Source: an uncultured Prevotellaceae bacterium (GTDB taxonomy: Bacteria > Bacteroidota > Bacteroidia > Bacteroidales > Bacteroidaceae). From it: a stretch of DNA of 42,438 nt. Made by a program: the position numbers and the translations under genes. Where the stretch lies: contig CACZDV010000027.1 of the NCBI GenBank assembly GCA_902780025.1, positions 1 to 42,438 of the forward strand, given 5' to 3'. The notes under the pieces were generated by a model. It was not told the origin of the DNA. It searched no databases and was given only the letters and a program-made list of their open reading frames with translations. Position 1 is the first letter of the stretch, and every line of letters begins with the position of its first letter. Below are positions 15,237 through 22,530 of this stretch, piece by piece.

Positions 15237-17321
15237 ATGAAAAAATTAAGTTTATTGACGCTCGCCGCAGCAGGATTGCTGATGGTTGGATGTTCAGACA
15301 AGGACGTCGTCGTGGACAACACGAAGAATGATTACGGCCTTGTGGAGGGAGAGAGCTCTTGGATTGCCGTGGGTATCTCCATGCCGGGTGACCCCATTAC
15401 CCGTGGTATTACTCGTAATAACGAGCATCTCGTAGATGGTCTAACAACAGAGTTTGAAGTGAAGAGCGGTACGCTGTATCTCTTTAAAGGAATAAGCGAG
15501 GATGCCGCAAAGTTCTTTGCAAGTTATCCTATCAATACTACATTTAGCGGCAATGAGGCAAATGATAGCGTACCTGAGGGCAATAATTTAGGAACTAACC
15601 CCAATGGGTTTGGTGAGATTACTACTACCAGCCAGAAGATTGTCCAGGAGATTGATAATCCCAGTCTTGGCGTTAACGACAAGCTCTATGCCTATGTTAT
15701 TCTGAACAATGGTACAGCCACTCAAAATTATGCGAATATCACCGCCTCATCGACTATGACTGGTGAAGAATTCAAGAAGCAGCAGTTGAAGGCTATTGGT
15801 ATTGAAGATGAAACGAAAGGTTTTGGTGCTATGGGTGAAAATGGTCTTGTAATGACCAATGTACCTATTTCTACCGCTGCTGGTGGTGATCAGAACCCCT
15901 CTGCTGCAGATATTCTTACATTTACAGAGATTGACAAGAGCGCTATCTATAAGACCAAGGCTGAGGCTGAGGCTGACGGTGCTCAGATGGCTTGTATCTA
16001 CGTGGAGCGTGCAGCCGTGAAGGTAGAAGTAGGACTTGCTGATGGTTTTGGCATTCAGCTTGACGGCGATGAGTCAGTCACAACAATTAATGCTAGCGAT
16101 GTCAAATGGGCATTGGGAAATGTGAACTTTGGTGGAACAAACACTACTGCTAATATGACAGGTGTGGGTTACTACAATACCCGTCAGTTTGACAAAACAT
16201 GGTTGCCATATAACAACTTGGCGGCCATATCATATTTGAAGTACCGCATGGTTGGACGTACTCCGTTCTTTAATAAAGCTAATCAAAGCAAACATACTCC
16301 CAATCTCGCTTATCGTACCTATTTTGGTAAGGATCCTAACTATACTGGTAGTGATGATATTCCTTACGATGCATCAACAGGACTTCTTAACTATAAGCTT
16401 TCTGATGCAAACGAAGGTGGTCAGTACACACTCGCTCCTAATGATGTGGTTTACACTTACGAAAATACTTTTGATGAGAACTCGCAGATTTGGCGTAATA
16501 CCACTTATGTAGGTGTGAAGGTAAAGATTGCCAATGCGGACTTCTATACGATGGAGGGACAGCCTAACACAAAACTGGCTGGTACTACTGACGTGGCTGC
16601 TGTTGTTTCTACTCGTCTGCATGATGTTATCAATGCAAGGAAGAATTCTATTCAGGCCGCTATCGAAGCTGATCTTGGTAAGACTAGTAGTACTGGTCGT
16701 ACAATTTCAGAAGGTGTTACCGCTGTGACATTTGATATGAGTGTGACTGTCGCTTTTGATGCAGATGGAAGTGGTAAAGGTTATATTGCCACAACTGGTG
16801 AGCAGACTTATACAACTACACTGAGTTTGACAAATATTAAGACAAATGGCACTGCTGCATCATCTGCTGATGAGTCAGCTATTAACGCCCTTGCCAACAA
16901 TTATATCGGTACCGTTGATAATCCAGACAACTCAAAGGTATTTATGTATAAAGGCGGTATTGCCTACTATTCAACCCGCATCCAGCACTTTGGCCAAGAC
17001 GAGACTCCTTGGAGTGCACCTGGCGAGGCATACAATGACTATATCAAAGTCTATCCGGCAAATGGTCAGAGTATTCACACGACACCTATAGTATATGGTT
17101 CAAGCCGTGCTAATGCTTGGTTAGGCCGCTGGGGTATCGTTCGTAACAACTGGTATGTTCTCACGCTGAAGAAGATTGAGGGTATTGGTTCTCCCGTTCC
17201 CGAGGACTATCATGGTGAGATTGGTAACACACCTGACGATAATCCCCCCACCAGCTACTTCATCTCTGCAGAGGTTCATATCCTGCCTTGGGCTAAGCGT
17301 TTCCAGGAGGTAACCTTCTAA
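15237..17321 (+). CDS. Mfa1/FimA-like major fimbrillin lipoprotein
   Basis: This 694-residue lipoprotein (AAGLLMVGC, lipidated C19) is built like the type V pilus shaft subunits of Bacteroidales. The first strand of the mature region is followed by PITRG at about residue 53-57, a plausible trypsin-like cleavage point for donor-strand assembly. The C-terminus (WGIVRNNWYVLTLKKIEGIG, then FISAEVHILPWAKR) is the typical end of Mfa1-family subunits. The middle of the gene (about 15430-17000) is visibly richer in A+T than its neighbours, as expected of a diversifying surface antigen. In Porphyromonas gingivalis the lipid is removed by Arg-gingipain processing; the protease here is unknown. Confidence 0.85.
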   Translation: MKKLSLLTLAAAGLLMVGCSDKDVVVDNTKNDYGLVEGESSWIAVGISMPGDPITRGITRNNEHLVDGLTTEFEVKSGTLYLFKGISEDAAKFFASYPINTTFSGNEANDSVPEGNNLGTNPNGFGEITTTSQKIVQEIDNPSLGVNDKLYAYVILNNGTATQNYANITASSTMTGEEFKKQQLKAIGIEDETKGFGAMGENGLVMTNVPISTAAGGDQNPSAADILTFTEIDKSAIYKTKAEAEADGAQMACIYVERAAVKVEVGLADGFGIQLDGDESVTTINASDVKWALGNVNFGGTNTTANMTGVGYYNTRQFDKTWLPYNNLAAISYLKYRMVGRTPFFNKANQSKHTPNLAYRTYFGKDPNYTGSDDIPYDASTGLLNYKLSDANEGGQYTLAPNDVVYTYENTFDENSQIWRNTTYVGVKVKIANADFYTMEGQPNTKLAGTTDVAAVVSTRLHDVINARKNSIQAAIEADLGKTSSTGRTISEGVTAVTFDMSVTVAFDADGSGKGYIATTGEQTYTTTLSLTNIKTNGTAASSADESAINALANNYIGTVDNPDNSKVFMYKGGIAYYSTRIQHFGQDETPWSAPGEAYNDYIKVYPANGQSIHTTPIVYGSSRANAWLGRWGIVRNNWYVLTLKKIEGIGSPVPEDYHGEIGNTPDDNPPTSYFISAEVHILPWAKRFQEVTF

Positions 17322-17356
17322 AATTGAATTATAACAATTAAAATCGCTAATCGACA

Positions 17357-18682
17357 ATGAACGTTCGACTCATCATACAAAGGAGCTGGGTGGCCGTGGT
17401 GGCCGCATTGGCATTGAGTAGTTGCGACATGATGACAGAAAGCCTGGACGACTGTCCCACGGGCCTCTACGTCACCTTCGTCTACGACTATAACATTCAG
17501 CGGGCAGACATGCTGAAAGACCATGTCGGCGGCCTGACGCTCTATGTGTATGATGAGTCGGACCGACTTGTCGCTTCTAAATCGATGGGCGAGAGCCAGC
17601 TCTCCCGCTACGGCAGTTATATCCATTTCTCCGAGCAGGAGCTGGCTCCCGACCATACTTACCGACTGATGGCCATCGCCCAGCAGCATGAGACGCTGCC
17701 CTTGATGGGCGCTAAGTACCGCATGACGGGAAATACCGCAGGTGCAGACTGGCATCAGTTCTTTATCAATCTTGACCACGATGCGAAGACGACGAATATT
17801 CGAGGTACGAGGTACGAGGTGCGAGGTACGATGGGGAGTCGAGGTACGAGGAGTGCTTATAACGACTATTACTACGTCAGCAACTTGGAACCGCTGGACA
17901 CGCTGTGGCACACGCTGACGACCATTATCTCGCCTGCCGACGAACAGCCGATGCAGCTGTACCCCTCGATGCTCACACCTGCCAAGTGTGAATACAGCTG
18001 GCAGCGCGACGGCAGCATCCGCACCAATGGTCAGGAGAAGGTAAGCCTCGTAAGCGGCGAGCCGACCTACGCCACCGTGGCCCTTATCCGCGATACCAAG
18101 CAGCTGAACATCACGCTGCGCGCCGTCAACGACAACCCCGCCGACAACATGGTGAGAGACGAGGACTACACCGTGGAGATTATTGACAACAACTCGCAGT
18201 TGGACTGCGAAAACAACCTGTCGAACCCTGCCGACACGCTGGTTTACTCGCCTTACCGCCAGTGGACCACCACGTTCGTCGGCACCAGCCAGGTGGCCAG
18301 CGAGAGTGCCGCCCACTACGACCTGATGTTCAACCGACTGCTGTATAAGAACGCCTCCGTTACGGACGATCAGTACGCCATCCTCAACGAAGCCGACATC
18401 GCGAAGTCGCGCAATGCCGTACTGCTCATTCGCAAGAAGGACACGGGCGAGATCATCTTCGGCATCAACCTGCCGTATATCCTCGCCAGCGGCCGCAACT
18501 ATCAGGAACGTTATTACCACTACCAGGAATATCTGGACCGCGAATACGACTACCGCCTGCAGTTCATCATCCGTGGTGCGCGTGTTGACGAGATACAGTT
18601 CTTCATCGGCACCCACGTCCACATCATTCCGTGGGCAATACGGGAGCAGCACGAGGTGCTGGAGGTTAGAGGTAAGAAGTAA
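17357..18682 (+). CDS. FimB/Mfa2-like pilus anchor lipoprotein
   Basis: The 441-residue lipoprotein (signal AALALSSC, lipidated C23) shows the Mfa2/FimB opening: DDCPTGLYVTFVYDYNIQRADM and VGGLTLYVYDESDRLVASK. Mfa2-type subunits remain lipid-anchored and cap the pilus base. Consistent with that, it lacks the TR cleavage motif seen in the three other subunits. Two short-repeat intrusions are visible: a seven-base array at 17801-17851 coding for a run rich in RGT (RGTRYEVRGTMGSRGTR), and the last residues (EVLEVRGKK plus stop) that are read from the array beginning near 18661. The native C-terminus probably lay near HIIPWAIREQ. Confidence 0.85.
   Translation: MNVRLIIQRSWVAVVAALALSSCDMMTESLDDCPTGLYVTFVYDYNIQRADMLKDHVGGLTLYVYDESDRLVASKSMGESQLSRYGSYIHFSEQELAPDHTYRLMAIAQQHETLPLMGAKYRMTGNTAGADWHQFFINLDHDAKTTNIRGTRYEVRGTMGSRGTRSAYNDYYYVSNLEPLDTLWHTLTTIISPADEQPMQLYPSMLTPAKCEYSWQRDGSIRTNGQEKVSLVSGEPTYATVALIRDTKQLNITLRAVNDNPADNMVRDEDYTVEIIDNNSQLDCENNLSNPADTLVYSPYRQWTTTFVGTSQVASESAAHYDLMFNRLLYKNASVTDDQYAILNEADIAKSRNAVLLIRKKDTGEIIFGINLPYILASGRNYQERYYHYQEYLDREYDYRLQFIIRGARVDEIQFFIGTHVHIIPWAIREQHEVLEVRGKK
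17801..17851 (+). repeat. Seven-base repeat inside the anchor gene
   Basis: CGAGGTA and close variants occur about six times. The array is translated in frame as an Arg/Gly/Thr-rich loop. The unit length is not a multiple of three, so copy-number change would usually shift the frame. Confidence 0.7.
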
Positions 18683-18741
18683 GAGGTAAGAGGGAGAAGT
18701 GAAGAGTGAAAAGTGAAGAAATAAGAAGTTAGAAGTTAAAG
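18661..18741 (+). repeat. Short purine repeat at the anchor/minor-subunit junction
   Basis: Units such as GTAAGAG, GTAAGAA, GTGAAGA and GTTAGAA. It contains the stop codon of the upstream gene and ends one base before the next ATG. Confidence 0.65.
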
Positions 18742-18742
18742 C

Positions 18743-20203
18743 ATGAAGTTACTGAGACTACATATCGTCCGGCTGTTGCTGATGGCACTCGTGGTGCTGT
18801 CGGCCACGACTTCATGCTATAACTACGACCGTCCGGAGGTGGAGATGACGGAGATGGCACCCGCCTCCAGATATATCAACATCACGGTGGCTGTCAGCAC
18901 GTCCGACCAGCGCGTGACTCGTGCTCTACCAAAGGGCGGCGAGTATGGCGACGGTGCCGAGAAGGGTAGTGCCGCCGAGAACAAGGTGAACAACATCACC
19001 CTTATCTTCTACGAGGACGCTACGGGCGTCAATACCTCGTCGGACGACGCCCGTGTGGCCTGCGTGAAGTCCTACGTCGTCACACCCGTCAGCTACTCCG
19101 GCTACCACGAGCACAAGGAGGGTGAGACCAACGACGTGAAGACCAACGAGGTGCTCTACACTACTGGCGACCAGCGTCTGGACGAGACCACGCTGCAGGT
19201 GGGTCATACATATAAGGTCATCGTTGCCGCCAACGTCAGCCTGAAGGTGAATGTGGGCGACAAGATCAAGACGGTGCGCGACACCATATTCACCAGCGCC
19301 CTCTATAACGTGGACGACGGTACACCCACCGACTTCGTGATGACCAGCGAGAGCGACGCCACCGTCAGCCTGACCAACGCCACGCAGCCGTCGGCAGACG
19401 AGAACCGCTTTGTTTACTACTTCAACTGCATCCACATCGAGCGAATGGCCGCCCGCATCGACTTCTGGACGAAGAACTCCAACGGCTATAAGACCAGCGC
19501 TAATGATTCCAGATATACCGTCTCAGGCTATGAGTACACCGTGAAGAAGCCTGACGGCAGCGCCAGTGCCGACCGCTTCGTGCTGACCCGCATCACGCCG
19601 TTCAACCTGAACGACGGCGGCGAGTATATGCTGAAGCGCACCAACGACGACACGAACCCCTATCTGGCTAATGAGACCACCACGAACTGGGTGGTTGACC
19701 CCAATACATCAGGGAAGAACGGCAGCGCGCACCCTAACTATCTGGTGAGCAAGCTCAATGACGTGGTGACAACATTTGAAAACACGTTCACCGTGACGAT
19801 GGCCAATCTGTACGAGAAGACGGACAAGACGGGCGAGGACACCCTCATCGTGGCCTATACGAAGGAGAATACCCTGCGTCCTAATGGCGATACGCCGCTC
19901 TACTATTACGCCACCGGTCTGGCCTTCGAGGGCTATTACTACGCCGCTGGCGAGACGCAGGGCGTCCCCCGTGTGTACTATTACTTCATCCGCCATCAGG
20001 GTGAGAGCAATGCCGCCTACAACACGTGGACGCCGGATAACATCAACGACGCCAAGACAACCGTGTGTCCCTCGTCGACGGCGATGAACTTCGGCATTGT
20101 GCGCAACAACATCTACCGCATCTCGATAGAAACGATAACCGAGGACGCGAGAATCAAGGTGAAGATGTGGGACGTGTTTACGCATTCTACCATATATATG
20201 TAA
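18743..20203 (+). CDS. Minor fimbrillin (Mfa-like) lipoprotein
   Basis: The 486-residue lipoprotein has the signal LVVLSATTSC (C25). The mature N-terminus runs through a beta strand (YINITVAVSTSDQ) into RVTRA, matching the processed-Arg position of the major subunit. The C-terminus (NFGIVRNNIYRISIETI, ending with KVKMWDVFTH) is again the Mfa1-type terminal module. It is therefore likely an accessory or alternative shaft subunit between anchor and tip. Its codon usage is G+C-rich, unlike the centre of the major subunit. It could equally be called Mfa3/Mfa4-like; sequence alone does not decide. Confidence 0.75.
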   Translation: MKLLRLHIVRLLLMALVVLSATTSCYNYDRPEVEMTEMAPASRYINITVAVSTSDQRVTRALPKGGEYGDGAEKGSAAENKVNNITLIFYEDATGVNTSSDDARVACVKSYVVTPVSYSGYHEHKEGETNDVKTNEVLYTTGDQRLDETTLQVGHTYKVIVAANVSLKVNVGDKIKTVRDTIFTSALYNVDDGTPTDFVMTSESDATVSLTNATQPSADENRFVYYFNCIHIERMAARIDFWTKNSNGYKTSANDSRYTVSGYEYTVKKPDGSASADRFVLTRITPFNLNDGGEYMLKRTNDDTNPYLANETTTNWVVDPNTSGKNGSAHPNYLVSKLNDVVTTFENTFTVTMANLYEKTDKTGEDTLIVAYTKENTLRPNGDTPLYYYATGLAFEGYYYAAGETQGVPRVYYYFIRHQGESNAAYNTWTPDNINDAKTTVCPSSTAMNFGIVRNNIYRISIETITEDARIKVKMWDVFTHSTIYM

Positions 20204-20260
20204 AAGGTAAGAGGTAAGAGGTAAGAAGTAAGAGGTTAGAAGTAAGAAGTGAAGAGTGAG
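20204..20260 (+). repeat. Short purine repeat between two fimbrillin genes
   Basis: Repeated GTAAGAG/GTAAGAA/GTGAAGA units fill the whole gap up to the ATG at 20261. The upstream stop TAA is at 20201-20203. Confidence 0.65.
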
Positions 20261-21883
20261 ATGATAAAGAAGATATATACAATTCTCATCATGAGTGTGG
20301 CGCTGCTGATGGCCGCCTGCTCGTCGGACAGCGAGACGGCTGGACTGACGGACGACAACGGCTACGTGCAGTTGCGCATCATGACTGAAAGCAGCCGCGC
20401 AAAGGTCACCCGCTGGCAGGACACCAAGGCCGAGGACAAGGAGATGATGAACCTATGGGTGGTGGTCGTTACTGATGGCGGCGGCGTCGTGAAGAAGTGC
20501 TACGCCTGCGCGCCAGCAGCTGGCCCTGAGCGTGAGGACGACGACGTGGCCCAGCTGCCAAAGGGCAATTACACCGTCTATAGCTTCGCCAATATCTCCG
20601 TTGCTAACGTGTGCAGCCTGCTCGGCATCCCCGCTCCCAACACCATCCCTACGATTGGCACTACGCCCGTGGCTATCGACGTGACGGGCACCGTCAGCAA
20701 CGCTACTGACAAGACGGCTACCATCAATGGTAACAACTTCGACCCCACAGTCACCAACAACTACGACGTGGCGGGCATCCCCATGAGCAACAAGCAGACC
20801 ATCACCGCTCAGGACGTCAAGAAAGACCTCATCGTGGTGCGTATGATGGCGAAGATGAAGGTGAGTATCACCAACGATACTGGAGATAATGTGAATGTGC
20901 AGTCGCTCACCATCAGCGATATTACGCAGAACGGTACGAACAACCTGAAGCTGCTGCCTTCTTATGGCGTGACTCCCGACTATCCCGACTCGATGGCGGC
21001 GACTACTACTACTCATCAGGACATACGGCCCAACCTCAGCAGTAGTGCAACGACGGGCGACTTCACCGTCACCGTCGGCAAGAACATCGCCAACGGCGCG
21101 ACAGAGACGGTGACGTTCTACATCAACGAGAGCGTTACGCCGACGAACGCCGAGGGACTGTTTTATCTGACGCTGAAGATGAGCAATACCGAGTATCGCT
21201 ACGCTATCATCAACGATGAGGACAACCACGGTTGGAACTACATCGCCCGCAACGACTACCGTATTATCCCTATCGTCATCGACGACTACAAACTGGAGCT
21301 CATTCCCTACGACTTCCCGCCCATCGGCGTCTATCCCGCCTCCGTCCGCAAGATAGAGCAGGACCTCTACGAGATGACCTTCCACGACTATGGCCACTTC
21401 CACCTCGTGCCACGCGTCACGAAGGGCGCATCGACAGCAGTAGGCTACAATGTGGGTTCGGGCGACTACTGGACGCTGCAGGACACATGGGCCTCCACGC
21501 TGAAGACCGCAGCCACCAAGGACGGCGCGTGGGTCGACGGCGGCAACCCCGACCTGAGCAGCGACAACGACCCTGACGCCCACGACTACTTCTACGAAGT
21601 ACAGCCAAACCCAGCTACCAGCGACGGCGGCGACAATGGCGGCGTACCCGCCTTCGAGCAGACGATGACGTGGAACGGCTTTTCACCCTACATCTTCGGA
21701 AAGATAGCCGAGCCCGCCACGCTGCCCCTGACGGCCGCCCGCCGGATTTACCATGAGTTCCGCGTGAAGCTCTACGTCGGCGGCAACTACCGCCGCGAAC
21801 TGCTCTACCGCTTCTACATGACCCTCTCCGAGGATCAGTTGCTATACCACACATCGACCGCCCGACGGTCACACGATCTTTGA
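20261..21883 (+). CDS. Pilus tip-like fimbrial lipoprotein
   Basis: The ATG at 20261 (MIKKIYTILIMSVALLMAAC, lipidated C20) is preferred over a GTG at 20249 inside the repeat. The 540-residue product has the fimbrillin lead-in YVQLRIMTESSRAKVTRW with the processed-Arg motif. A first domain of about 300 residues ends with YNYIARNDYR-like text (here WNYIARNDYRIIPIVID), followed by an extra C-terminal domain of about 190 residues rich in aromatic and acidic residues. Subunits with an extra domain at the end of such operons are usually tip proteins. The last residues (HTSTARRSHDL) look unlike a conserved end, and repeat locus R2 starts 17 bases after the stop, so the 3' end may have been altered. 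Confidence 0.68.
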   Translation: MIKKIYTILIMSVALLMAACSSDSETAGLTDDNGYVQLRIMTESSRAKVTRWQDTKAEDKEMMNLWVVVVTDGGGVVKKCYACAPAAGPEREDDDVAQLPKGNYTVYSFANISVANVCSLLGIPAPNTIPTIGTTPVAIDVTGTVSNATDKTATINGNNFDPTVTNNYDVAGIPMSNKQTITAQDVKKDLIVVRMMAKMKVSITNDTGDNVNVQSLTISDITQNGTNNLKLLPSYGVTPDYPDSMAATTTTHQDIRPNLSSSATTGDFTVTVGKNIANGATETVTFYINESVTPTNAEGLFYLTLKMSNTEYRYAIINDEDNHGWNYIARNDYRIIPIVIDDYKLELIPYDFPPIGVYPASVRKIEQDLYEMTFHDYGHFHLVPRVTKGASTAVGYNVGSGDYWTLQDTWASTLKTAATKDGAWVDGGNPDLSSDNDPDAHDYFYEVQPNPATSDGGDNGGVPAFEQTMTWNGFSPYIFGKIAEPATLPLTAARRIYHEFRVKLYVGGNYRRELLYRFYMTLSEDQLLYHTSTARRSHDL

Positions 21884-21900
21884 AAGAAAAACGAAAAAGA

Positions 21901-22171
21901 CCTCACCACCTCACCCAACAGGCCTGAAACATCGATGTACAAAGGCTTTGCGGTAGGTGAGGTGATGGCCAAAGACCTCACCAAGACCTCACCCAACACC
22001 TCACCCTATAGCTGAGGATGACGTGAGGAGAATGTTCGAAAAAAGAATCGAGAAAAGGTGAGGTGTCAGGTGAGGTGTTAGTGAGGTGTTTGCGAAACAC
22101 CTCACCCTCCAAAACCCCGATAAACACAGGGGTTTCCGAAGATTAGGTGAGGTGGTGAGGTGTTTTTGCAA
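21901..22171 (+). repeat. GTGAGG word array with conserved core (locus R2)
   Basis: About a dozen copies of GGTGAGGTG or its complement CACCTCACC are packed here. The first pair of inverted copies (21901-21915) and the direct copy at 21955-21964 flank the core: CTGAAA at 21924, CGATGTACA at 21933, TTTG at 21947. Spacing is identical to the R1 core. GTGAGGTGTTT (22081-22091) and AAACACCTCAC (22095-22105) form a perfect 11-bp stem with a 3-base loop. The stretch from 21884 to 22530 contains no plausible gene. Confidence 0.85.
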
Positions 22172-22259
22172 AAAAGGCCCACTTAATAAGTGCAAAAGGC
22201 CCACTTAGCAAGTGCAAAAGGCCCACTTAGCAAGTGCAAAAGGCCCACTTAGCAAGTGC
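22172..22259 (+). repeat. 22-bp direct repeat array, four units (array C of locus R2)
   Basis: Units start at 22172, 22194, 22216 and 22238. The shared part is GGCCCACTTAGCAAGTGC after AAAA, and the first unit has ATAAGTGC. CACTT/AAGTG makes a small palindrome in each. On the minus strand the unit contains TTGCTAAGTG, the same ten bases as array A at 2426-2535. Confidence 0.9.
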
Positions 22260-22299
22260 AAAAGAGGCACCTTACAAACGGGAGGAGGCACCGCGGGAC

Positions 22300-22365
22300 T
22301 TTACCGGCACCAAACCCGAGGTTTAGTCCGACCAAACCCGAGGTTTAGTCCGACCCGCTCGGCAT
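22300..22365 (+). repeat. 22-bp TTTAGTCCGACC array, three units (array D of locus R2)
   Basis: Units start at 22300 (TTTACCGGCACCAAACCC), 22322 and 22344 (both TTTAGTCCGACC). Spacing is exactly 22. A further TTTACCGGCACCAAACCC copy at 22412-22429 leads into array E. Confidence 0.85.
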
Positions 22366-22431
22366 CCCGCAGGGTGACGCTTGCTACCATAGGGACGCAA
22401 GAAAGGTGGACTTTACCGGCACCAAACCCAC

Positions 22432-22497
22432 CGCTACCCGGCACCTACAGGGTCGCTACCCAGTACCTACAGCGCCGCTACCCGGTACCTACATGAT
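22432..22497 (+). repeat. 22-bp CTACCCGGTACCTAC array, three units (array E of locus R2)
   Basis: Units start at 22432, 22454 and 22476 with CGCTACCCGGTACCTACA or single-base variants. GGTACC is the palindromic centre. The array ends 34 bases before the giant gene. No TAnnTTTG box is seen in that gap. Confidence 0.85.
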
Positions 22498-22530
22498 AGG
22501 AAACAGAACGATATAAAACGAGATACACTT

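Noticed and set aside
17318-18652. Long minus-strand frame of 444 codons
   Set aside because: It is antisense to the Mfa2-like gene, has low-complexity Val/His-rich sequence and no recognisable start. It arises from the codon bias of the real gene. Similar frames at 3447-4061, 13700-14713, 20453-21583 and 25033-26133 were rejected for the same reason.
22212-22496. Plus-strand frame of 94 codons over the R2 repeats
   Set aside because: It is made entirely of the 22-bp repeats, which leave one frame open; no signal, family or ribosome site.
22172-22497. Plasmid origin iterons
   Set aside because: The length fits, but there is no replication gene, the flanks are chromosomal housekeeping and pilus genes, and the unit changes three times within 330 bases.
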